This document shows, one piece after another, positions 51,637 through 58,851 of a stretch of DNA of 64,000 nucleotides. Under the pieces are notes generated by a model, which searched no databases, was not told the origin of the DNA, and saw only the letters and a program-made list of their open reading frames with translations. Position numbers and translations under genes: made by a program. Each line of letters begins with the position of its first letter. Positions within the stretch are counted from its first letter, which is position 1. The stretch covers positions 62,001 to 126,000 of the forward strand of contig NZ_CP135030.1 in assembly GCF_039393905.1 (NCBI RefSeq), given 5' to 3'. The DNA comes from Buchnera aphidicola (Mindarus japonicus). GTDB lineage: Bacteria; Pseudomonadota; Gammaproteobacteria; Enterobacterales; Enterobacteriaceae.

Positions 51637-52752
51637 ATGCAAAATACAGAAGAAGGTATGGATTTACCGCAGTCTGTTTTTTCTTTTATGTTTATAGTTT
51701 TAATGATATTTATCAGTTTTTGGGTGCTTCGTCCTTTTTTATTAAGTTTTTTATGGGCTAGTATGATTGTTATAGCAACTTGGCCTCTTATGTTAAAGAT
51801 TCAAAATATATTAATAGGAAAACGTTTTTTAGCAGTAGGTTTTATGACAATAGGATTGTTGCTTTTGTTTTTTATCCCTGTGATATGTATAGTTAATAGT
51901 TTAATCGATAGCAGTATACCTTTTGTAAATTGTTTTATATCTGGAAATTTTAGTTTTCCTAATTTGGTTTGGCTACAAGATTTACCAATTGTAGGAAAAA
52001 AATTATTTTTTTCTTATCAAAAAATATTAAATGGAGGAGGGGGATTATTAATCAGTCAGGTACAACCATATATAGGAAAAACAACTTATTTTTTTGTAGC
52101 TCGTGCAGAAGGAATAGGTCACTTTATTATACAGCTTATCTTTACTGTAATGTTTAGTGCTTTTCTTTATTGGAAAGGAGAAAAACTTGCTCATGTTTTA
52201 CGATATTTTGCTTTTAGGTTAGCGGATCAATCAGGAGATGCAGTAGTTTTATTAGCAGGGCAGGCTGTTAGATCAGTTGCATTAGGTGTTGTAGTTACAG
52301 CATTTATTCAAGGAATGTTAGCTGGAATGGGGCTGGTAATTTCAGGTATTCCTTATTCTGCGTTATTAATGTTATTAATGTTCTTATTGTGTTTAGTTCA
52401 GTTAGGCCCATTACCTGTGTTAATTCCAGCCATAATTTGGTTATTTTGGAAAAATGATGTTACGTTAGGAACGATTCTTTTAATTTGGAGTTTTTTTCTT
52501 TTTATTTTAGATAATATTTTACGTCCAATGATTATAAGAACAGGTGCAGATTTACCTACGATATTGATTTTATCTGGAGTAGTTGGAGGATTATTAGCTT
52601 TTGGAATGATAGGATTATTTATTGGTCCGGTAGTTTTATTAATTTCGTATCGATTAATTACTAATTGGATGAATGAAACTTCATATTCAGGATCAATATC
52701 TAAAAAAGTAATATATCAATTAAAAAAAAATATTTATAAAAAAAACATGTAG
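51637..52752 (+). CDS. ydiK: AI-2E-family membrane transporter YdiK
   Basis: YdiK belongs to the AI-2E (UPF0118) family of polytopic membrane proteins, whose substrate in E. coli is unknown. About eight membrane segments occur, with the conserved LVQLGPLPVLIPAIIWL and GADLPTILILSGVVGGLLAFGMIGLFIGPV blocks. Similarity to E. coli YdiK is high throughout. By eye its GC content is higher than that of its neighbours, as expected for strong constraint on glycine/valine/alanine helices. I start at 51637 (MQNTEEGMDLPQ) to match the E. coli length; an ATG at 51625 is also possible. Confidence 0.9.
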   Translation: MQNTEEGMDLPQSVFSFMFIVLMIFISFWVLRPFLLSFLWASMIVIATWPLMLKIQNILIGKRFLAVGFMTIGLLLLFFIPVICIVNSLIDSSIPFVNCFISGNFSFPNLVWLQDLPIVGKKLFFSYQKILNGGGGLLISQVQPYIGKTTYFFVARAEGIGHFIIQLIFTVMFSAFLYWKGEKLAHVLRYFAFRLADQSGDAVVLLAGQAVRSVALGVVVTAFIQGMLAGMGLVISGIPYSALLMLLMFLLCLVQLGPLPVLIPAIIWLFWKNDVTLGTILLIWSFFLFILDNILRPMIIRTGADLPTILILSGVVGGLLAFGMIGLFIGPVVLLISYRLITNWMNETSYSGSISKKVIYQLKKNIYKKNM

Positions 52753-52788
52753 TAATAGAAAGAAGTGTTCATATTAAGCTACTTTTTT
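52749..52788 (+). terminator. Possible terminator of ydiK
   Basis: GTAG and TAATA (52749-52757) pair with TATTA and CTAC (52772-52782) with a two-base bulge, followed by six T. The gene's stop codon lies in the left arm. The stem is weak. Confidence 0.4.
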
Positions 52789-53328
52789 ATAAATCTAAAA
52801 ATTAGTTGTTATGAATTAGTAATAAAATATATATAAAATTAAAAATATTTATTTTTATATATTAAATATTAACGTTATGTTTTTTTATAAGTAAAAAATT
52901 AAAAATTTCTTAAAAAACTTATATTAAACATGTAATTTAAAATTTTTTTATTAAATACTTTTAAAAATTTAAGCAATTTCAATATATAAAAATGTGATTA
53001 TTAATATCTAGATACAAATTTATATTTAATTAAAAAATATTTTTTAAGAAATATCTTAAAATATAAAAAAATATATTATTGCTAATTAAATATATAAAAA
53101 ATGTATACAAATTATTAAAAATATAAAAATATTTTATTAAAAAAATTTTTTTCTTTATTTACTTTTGAAAAGAATTTATATGATTTTGAAGAAAGTATAT
53201 ATATTTTTATAACTTATATAATTTATAAATATAAGTAAGTATCTTTTATTATTAATAATTATTAATAAATAATTTATTATTACTTATTATTCTTTTCAGA
53301 ATACAAAAAAACTCATTTAGAGAAAAAA
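52789..53328. other. Long empty spacer before aroH
   Basis: About 540 bases hold no ORF, tRNA or structured RNA that I can recognise. TATAAT hexamers occur (for example near 53215) but are expected by chance here. The aroH promoter should be in it. It is the longest stretch without a gene trace in the right half except the window end. Confidence 0.6.
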
Positions 53329-54375
53329 ATGAAAAAAACAGATGAATTACGTACAATAAGAATTGATCCATTAATTACTCCTTCGGAATTAGCTAAACGT
53401 CATTCTATTACTTCTGAAATTATGGATAATGTTATTAATGCTAGAAAAAATGTTTCTAATATTATTACCGGTAAGGACTTACGGTTATTAGTAATTGTAG
53501 GACCATGTTCAGTACATGATCCTATAGCAGCAGTTGAATATGCTAATAGGTTAAATGTCTTAAGAAAGAAATATTCTTCTACTCTTGAAATTATTATGAG
53601 AACTTATTTTGAAAAACCTAGAACAGTAGTAGGTTGGAAAGGATTAATTTCAGATCCTAATTTAGATAGTTCTTTTGATGTAAATTATGGATTGTCAATA
53701 GCTAGAAAACTATTACTGGATATTAATAAATTAGGTATGCCCGCAGCAACTGAATTTTTAGATATGGTTATAGGTCAGTTTATAGCAGATCTTATTAGTT
53801 GGGGAGCAATTGGAGCGAGAACAACAGAAAGCCAAATCCATAGAGAAATGGCTTCTGCTTTATCTTGCCCTGTTGGATTTAAAAACGGAACAGATGGAAA
53901 TATTAGAATAGCAATAGATGCAATTCGAGCTGCTCAAGCAAGACATTTGTTTTTAGCACCTAATAAACATGGAAAAATGACAATTAATCATACCAGTGGA
54001 AATCCTTTTTCTCATGTTATTATGAGAGGAGGTAAATCTCCCAATTATCATTCAGAAGATATTAGATCTGCAGTTAAACATCTAAAAGAGTTCAATCTTT
54101 TAGAATATTTGATGGTTGATTTTAGTCATGGAAATTGTTTAAAAGAACATAAGCGTCAATGTTTAGTATCAGATTCAATTTGCAAACAAATAAAAGATGG
54201 AACTAAAGCTATCTCTGGAGTTATGATTGAAAGTTTTTTAAAAGAAGGATCACAAGAGGTTATAGAAGGTCAAATTTTAAATTATGGTCAATCTATTACT
54301 GATCCTTGCTTAGGTTGGGATGATACTATAATTATATTAAAAAATTTATCTAAAGCGGTAAGTAGTAGATTTTAA
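53329..54375 (+). CDS. aroH: DAHP synthase, AroH type
   Basis: AroH joins PEP and erythrose 4-phosphate, the entry to aromatic amino acids. The class I DAHP synthase motifs are intact: VGPCSVHDP (about 61), RTYFEKPRTVVGWKG, GARTTESQIHREMASALSCPVGFKNGTDG and DFSHGN. The length of 348 equals E. coli AroH, and MKKTDELRTIRI matches the AroH start better than AroF or AroG. Whether tryptophan feedback persists cannot be read from the sequence. It has its own terminator. Confidence 0.95.
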   Translation: MKKTDELRTIRIDPLITPSELAKRHSITSEIMDNVINARKNVSNIITGKDLRLLVIVGPCSVHDPIAAVEYANRLNVLRKKYSSTLEIIMRTYFEKPRTVVGWKGLISDPNLDSSFDVNYGLSIARKLLLDINKLGMPAATEFLDMVIGQFIADLISWGAIGARTTESQIHREMASALSCPVGFKNGTDGNIRIAIDAIRAAQARHLFLAPNKHGKMTINHTSGNPFSHVIMRGGKSPNYHSEDIRSAVKHLKEFNLLEYLMVDFSHGNCLKEHKRQCLVSDSICKQIKDGTKAISGVMIESFLKEGSQEVIEGQILNYGQSITDPCLGWDDTIIILKNLSKAVSSRF

Positions 54376-54381
54376 TTTTTT

Positions 54382-54414
54382 AATGCTAGTCAAAAAAATA
54401 GACTAGCATTTTTT
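54382..54414 (+). terminator. Rho-independent terminator of aroH
   Basis: AATGCTAGTC (54382-54391) pairs perfectly with GACTAGCATT (54401-54410) around a nine-base loop, and the T-run extends from the end of the stem (six T in all). It is seven bases after the stop codon. Confidence 0.88.
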
Positions 54415-54542
54415 AGTTTAATTTATATAAGTTAATAATTAACTTATTATTTTAACCTAATTTAATATTTTAAATATTTATTTAAGATATTTTTTTAAAA
54501 AAAAATTTCTTTTAATAAAAAAATAAAATTAAGGATTTTAAG

Positions 54543-56468
54543 ATGCCCATTATCACGTTTTTTGATGGTCGTCATCAAGTTTATGATAAATCTGTTTCAC
54601 TGTTAGAAATTGCTAATGATATTAGATTTAATGTTTCTGAAACTATTATAGCAGCTGTTGTTAACAATAATTTTGTAGATATAGAAACAATAATTAAAAA
54701 AGATAGCAAAGTAAAATTTATAACAGTTGTAGATAAATTGGCTTTGAATCTTATTCGATTTTCTAGCATGCAGCTTTTGGCCTACGCTGTAAAAAAAATT
54801 TGGCCAGATGTAAAAATAGCAACTGGATCTATTACAGAAAACGGTTTTTATTATGACTTTGATTTAAATCGATCTTTAACATTACAAGATATGCTATTGA
54901 TTCAAAAAAAAATGAAGGAATTATGTAAAAAAAAATATAAAATAATAAAAAAGAAAGTTCAATGGAATGAAGCTTATAAATTATATAAGAAAAATGAGGA
55001 ATGGTATAAAGTTGAAGAACTTAAAAAAAAGTTTAAAAATATAGAAACATTATTTCTATATAATCATGAAAAAAACATTGATTTTTATGGCCCTCAAGTA
55101 TCAAATATTAGGTTTTGTAAATTTTTTAGTTTATTGAATATTTCCGGAGCTTATTGGAAAAAAAATAAAAATAATAAAATGTTACAACGTGTTTATGGTA
55201 CTGCATGGGTTAGTGAAAAAGAACTAAAAAAATATTTGTTAGAGCGTAAAGAAGCAGAAGAACGTGATCATAGAAAAATTTCTAAAAAATTAAATTTATT
55301 TCATATTCAAAAAGATTCTCCAGGAATGGTTTTTTGGCATAATAATGGATGGATTATTTTTAGGGAGTTAGAAGATTTAATTCGATCAAAATTAATTAGT
55401 TATAAATATGAAGAAGTAAAAAGTCCATTAATGATGGATAGAAATTTATGGGAAAAAAGTGGACATTTAGAAAATTATTTTGAAAATATATTTAGTACAA
55501 CTTCCGAAAATAAAATATACTGTATTAAGCCTATGAATTGTCCTGGACATATACAAATATTTAATACTGGAATAAAATCGTATAAAGATCTTCCAATTAG
55601 AATGGCGGAATTCGGAGTTTGTCATAGAAACGAATCATCTGGTTCTTTACATGGTTTAATGAGAGTTAGGTCATTTACACAAGATGATGGACATGTATTT
55701 TGTACATCCAGTCAAGTTCGTAGTGAAATTACTTATTGTATAAAAATGATATATGAAATATATCATTTTTTTGGATTTAAAAAAATTCAAGTCAAGTTAT
55801 CTACTCGACCAAAACAAAGAATTGGTAGTAATATTATTTGGGATCAAGCGGAGTTAGATTTATCAGAAGTATTAAGAAAAAGTAATATAAAATTTACGTA
55901 TCAAGTAGGAGAAGGAGCATTTTATGGGCCAAAAATAGAATTTTCTTTTCTTGATAATTTAAAGCGAATTTGGCAATGTGGAACTATTCAGTTGGATTTT
56001 TATTTACCAGAAAGATTAAATGCTTTTTATATAGATGAAAAAAATAAAAAAAAACCTGTGGTATTAATTCATAGAGCAATTTTAGGTTCAATGGAAAGAT
56101 TTATTGGAATTTTAATAGAAGAATATAAAGGAAAATTTCCTACTTGGTTATCTCCTATACAAGTAGTAATAATAAATGTTAATGAAGTTCATATTAATTA
56201 TATAAGGAAATTAGCTAAAAAAATGTTAGAATTAGGAATTCGTGTTAAATTAGATTTAAGAAAAGAATCTATTGGTTTTAAAATTAGATATTATTCAATG
56301 CAATATATTCCTTATATTATAATTTGTGGAGATAAGGAAGTTAAAGAGAATTTAGTTTCTATTCGAACTAGTAAAGGAAAGGATATAAATAACATTGAAT
56401 ATAAAGTCTTTCTTAAAAAAATAAAAGATGAAATTTTTACTCGTAGTTTTTCTCAAATGGAGGAATAA
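54543..56468 (+). CDS. thrS: Threonyl-tRNA synthetase with a degenerate editing site
   Basis: ThrS charges tRNA-Thr. The order is TGS domain (1-62), editing domain (about 63-225), class II catalytic core with zinc ligand C333 in KPMNCPGH, LHGLMRVR and QDDGHVF, and the anticodon-binding domain. Length is 641 (E. coli 642). The E. coli editing residues H73, H77, C182 and H186 are replaced: residues 73 and 77 are F and Q, and the DMCRGPH segment reads DFYGPQ. Aminoacylation looks intact but removal of mischarged serine is probably lost. AAGGA precedes the ATG. Confidence 0.96.
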   Translation: MPIITFFDGRHQVYDKSVSLLEIANDIRFNVSETIIAAVVNNNFVDIETIIKKDSKVKFITVVDKLALNLIRFSSMQLLAYAVKKIWPDVKIATGSITENGFYYDFDLNRSLTLQDMLLIQKKMKELCKKKYKIIKKKVQWNEAYKLYKKNEEWYKVEELKKKFKNIETLFLYNHEKNIDFYGPQVSNIRFCKFFSLLNISGAYWKKNKNNKMLQRVYGTAWVSEKELKKYLLERKEAEERDHRKISKKLNLFHIQKDSPGMVFWHNNGWIIFRELEDLIRSKLISYKYEEVKSPLMMDRNLWEKSGHLENYFENIFSTTSENKIYCIKPMNCPGHIQIFNTGIKSYKDLPIRMAEFGVCHRNESSGSLHGLMRVRSFTQDDGHVFCTSSQVRSEITYCIKMIYEIYHFFGFKKIQVKLSTRPKQRIGSNIIWDQAELDLSEVLRKSNIKFTYQVGEGAFYGPKIEFSFLDNLKRIWQCGTIQLDFYLPERLNAFYIDEKNKKKPVVLIHRAILGSMERFIGILIEEYKGKFPTWLSPIQVVIINVNEVHINYIRKLAKKMLELGIRVKLDLRKESIGFKIRYYSMQYIPYIIICGDKEVKENLVSIRTSKGKDINNIEYKVFLKKIKDEIFTRSFSQMEE

Positions 56469-56474
56469 AGTATT
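56459..56474 (+). promoter_or_regulatory. infC translation start: Shine-Dalgarno GGAGGA and AUU codon
   Basis: GGAGGA at 56459-56464, inside the end of thrS, lies seven bases before an ATT at 56472. The rare AUU start of E. coli infC lets IF3 repress its own translation by rejecting it. The same arrangement here implies the autoregulation may survive. Confidence 0.8.
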
Positions 56475-57014
56475 AAAGGCGGAAAAAGAATAAATTCATC
56501 AAAAATGAATCGAATAAATCAAGAAATTCGAGCATCAGAGGTTCGTTTAACAGATGTTAAAGGCGATCAAATAGGTATTTTTAGTTTAAAAGATGCTTTA
56601 AAAAAAGCTGAAATTTTAGGAGTAGATTTAGTTGAAATAAGTCCTAATGCTACTCCTCCAGTATGTAAGATGATGAATTATGGAAAATTTTTATATGAAA
56701 AAACTAAATTACTTAAAGAACAAAGAAAAAAACAAAAAATTATTCAAATTAAAGAAATAAAATTTAGACCTAGTACTGAAGTTGGAGATTATCAAGTAAA
56801 ATTAAAAAAATTAATACGATTTTTAAAAAATGGAGATAAAGTTAAAATTACATTACGTTTTAGAGGAAGAGAAATGGCACATCAGGAAATAGGAATTAAT
56901 ATGTTAAAAAGAATAAAAAATGATTTATTTCAATTTTCTACTATAGAATACTTTCCTCGTAAAATAGAAGGCCGTCAAATGGTAATGATTTTATCACCTA
57001 AAAAAAATAAATAA
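56472..57014 (+). CDS. infC: Translation initiation factor IF-3, AUU start
   Basis: IF-3 binds the 30S subunit and checks the start codon. From ATT at 56472 the protein is 180 residues, the E. coli length, and begins (M)[20 protein letters not shown], aligning without gaps to [21 protein letters not shown]. An ATG at 56505 would lose 11 conserved N-terminal residues and lacks a ribosome binding site. The linker [15 protein letters not shown] and C-terminal domain with [13 protein letters not shown] are intact. It is three bases after thrS. Confidence 0.95.
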   Translation: MKGGKRINSSKMNRINQEIRASEVRLTDVKGDQIGIFSLKDALKKAEILGVDLVEISPNATPPVCKMMNYGKFLYEKTKLLKEQRKKQKIIQIKEIKFRPSTEVGDYQVKLKKLIRFLKNGDKVKITLRFRGREMAHQEIGINMLKRIKNDLFQFSTIEYFPRKIEGRQMVMILSPKKNK

Positions 57015-57075
57015 TTGAATAGATAATCATTTCTAAAAAACATAATTTTTTTATTAACTGAGAATAATTATTTTA

Positions 57076-57273
57076 ATGCCAAAAATTAAAACTTTAAAAA
57101 GTGCAGCAAAGCGCTTTAAAAAAACCGAATCAGGTAAATTTAAACGAAAACAAGCGAATTTAAGACATCTTTTAACAAAAAAAACAACTAATAGAAAACG
57201 TCATCTACGATCTAAGATAGTTGTTTCTAAAAGTGATATAAATCGAATTATATCTTTTTTACCTTATGCATAA
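57076..57273 (+). CDS. rpmI: 50S ribosomal protein L35
   Basis: The 65-residue basic protein has the L35 pattern [17 protein letters not shown] and the [10 protein letters not shown] loop. It is the second ribosomal gene of the infC-rpmI-rplT operon, in the E. coli order. Confidence 0.97.
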   Translation: MPKIKTLKSAAKRFKKTESGKFKRKQANLRHLLTKKTTNRKRHLRSKIVVSKSDINRIISFLPYA

Positions 57274-57336
57274 TAATATCATAAACTAAAATATTAATAC
57301 AAGCATGTTTCATCGAGCATGTAGGGAGTTAAAAAA

Positions 57337-57705
57337 ATGGCTCGTATAAAACGAGGAACAGTTGCTCGAGCTCGTCATAAAAAAGTTTTAAAAGAAGCAA
57401 AAGGTTATTATGGAGCTCGATCTCGAGCATATAGAGTAGCAGCTCAAGCTGTCATTAAAGCTGGTCAATATGCATATAGAGATAGACGTCAAAAAAAACG
57501 AAAATTTCGTCAACTTTGGATTATAAGAATTAATGCTGCTGTTCGATATCATCAAATATCATATAGTAATTTTATGTTTGGTTTAAAAAAATCATTAATT
57601 AATATTAATCGAAAAGTTTTATCAGATATCGCGATTTCTGATAAAACAACTTTTGGTCAATTAGTTGAACAATCACGGCTAGCTTTACAAAAAATATCTG
57701 CATAA
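57337..57705 (+). CDS. rplT: 50S ribosomal protein L20
   Basis: L20 is an assembly protein for 23S rRNA and in E. coli represses the rpmI-rplT mRNA. It begins [23 protein letters not shown] and has the [19 protein letters not shown] block. Length is 122 (E. coli 118). TAGGGAG precedes the ATG. A terminator-like hairpin follows before pheS. Confidence 0.97.
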   Translation: MARIKRGTVARARHKKVLKEAKGYYGARSRAYRVAAQAVIKAGQYAYRDRRQKKRKFRQLWIIRINAAVRYHQISYSNFMFGLKKSLININRKVLSDIAISDKTTFGQLVEQSRLALQKISA

Positions 57706-57737
57706 TTTTTTTTTTTAATTTATATAACTAAATGAAA

Positions 57738-57790
57738 AACAAGAGGAGAGTAAAAAACATTTCCTCTTGTTATTTTTTTATTTTTTTTAA
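57738..57790 (+). terminator. Terminator or attenuator between rplT and pheS
   Basis: AACAAGAGGA (57738-57747) pairs perfectly with TCCTCTTGTT (57762-57771) around a 14-base loop, followed by A, seven T, A and eight T. In E. coli the pheM leader and attenuator occupy this position. I see no Phe-rich leader peptide ahead of the stem. It may simply end most rplT transcripts, with readthrough feeding pheST. Confidence 0.88.
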
Positions 57791-57827
57791 TAAAAAAGCA
57801 TATAAAAAAATAATAAAGGTAATAAAA

Positions 57828-58832
57828 TTGAGTATATATGACGAAATTATATTGGTTTTAAAGAAAAGTAAATTATTTAAAACTAGTATTAAAAAAATAA
57901 CTAGTATTAAAGAATTAGAATTAAAAAAATTAAATTTTTTTGGTAAAAAGGGAGTTTTTGCTAAAATTTTTAAAAAAATATCTTTTTTATCGTTATTAGA
58001 AAGAAAAAAATGGAGTGCAGAAGTTAATACAATTAAGAAAGAAATTCAATATTTAATTGAATCTAAAAAAAATGAAATTTTAAAGTTAAGTTTAAAAAAT
58101 AAAATTAATTCAGAAAAAATAGACGTTACGTTACCTAGTAAACGTTTTAATATAGGCTCTATACATCCAATAAATAAAACTATATATGAAATAGAAGATT
58201 ATTTTTCTCAAATGGGTTTTAATTTAATTGCTAGTAATTTTGAAATAGAAGATGAATATCATAATTTTGATGCTCTTAATATTCCTAAAGATCATCCAGC
58301 TCGAGAATCTCATGATACTTTTTGGATTAATAATAATTATTTATTACGAACTCAAATGTCTAGCATGCAAATTAGAATATTAAAAAAAAATAAATTTCCT
58401 GCAAAGATATTAGTATCTGGAAAAGCATATCGTAATGATTATGATACTAAGCATACTCCTATGTTTCACCAAATAGAAGGGATAGTTATTGATAAAAAAA
58501 TAAATTTTTCTAATTTAAAATGGATAATAAACTCATTTATTGATTATTTTTTTAAAGAAAAGGTAACTAAACGTTTTAGAAATTCTTTTTTTCCATTTAC
58601 CGTTCCTTCAATGGAAGTGGACATTTTAAAAAAAGAAAAATATTGGATAGAAATATTAGGCTGTGGAATGATACATCCTGTAATTTTAAAAAAAATCAAT
58701 GTTAGTTCTGAGGATTATCAAGGATTTGCTTTTGGAATGGGAGTTGAAAGATTAGTAATGTTGCGTAATAAAATTACTGATATTCGTTTATTTTTTGAAA
58801 ATGATTTACGTTTTTTAAAACAATTTAAATAA
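57828..58832 (+). CDS. pheS: Phenylalanyl-tRNA synthetase alpha chain, TTG start
   Basis: PheS is the catalytic subunit of PheRS. Class II motifs are intact: YHNFDALNIPKDHPAR, HDTFW, RNDYDTKHTPMFHQIEG and the terminal GFAFGMGVERL with FFENDLRFLKQFK. I start at TTG 57828 (MSIYDEI), preceded by AAAGG, giving 334 residues (E. coli 327). The frame is open to an ATG at 57732, but that would translate the terminator hairpin and its T-run as a 32-residue extension with no homologue. Confidence 0.94.
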   Translation: MSIYDEIILVLKKSKLFKTSIKKITSIKELELKKLNFFGKKGVFAKIFKKISFLSLLERKKWSAEVNTIKKEIQYLIESKKNEILKLSLKNKINSEKIDVTLPSKRFNIGSIHPINKTIYEIEDYFSQMGFNLIASNFEIEDEYHNFDALNIPKDHPARESHDTFWINNNYLLRTQMSSMQIRILKKNKFPAKILVSGKAYRNDYDTKHTPMFHQIEGIVIDKKINFSNLKWIINSFIDYFFKEKVTKRFRNSFFPFTVPSMEVDILKKEKYWIEILGCGMIHPVILKKINVSSEDYQGFAFGMGVERLVMLRNKITDIRLFFENDLRFLKQFK

Positions 58833-58851
58833 AAATTAGGTGATATTTGTA

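Noticed and set aside
57732..57827. 32-residue N-terminal extension of PheS
   Set aside because: It is a translation of a terminator hairpin and its T-run, with no homologue.
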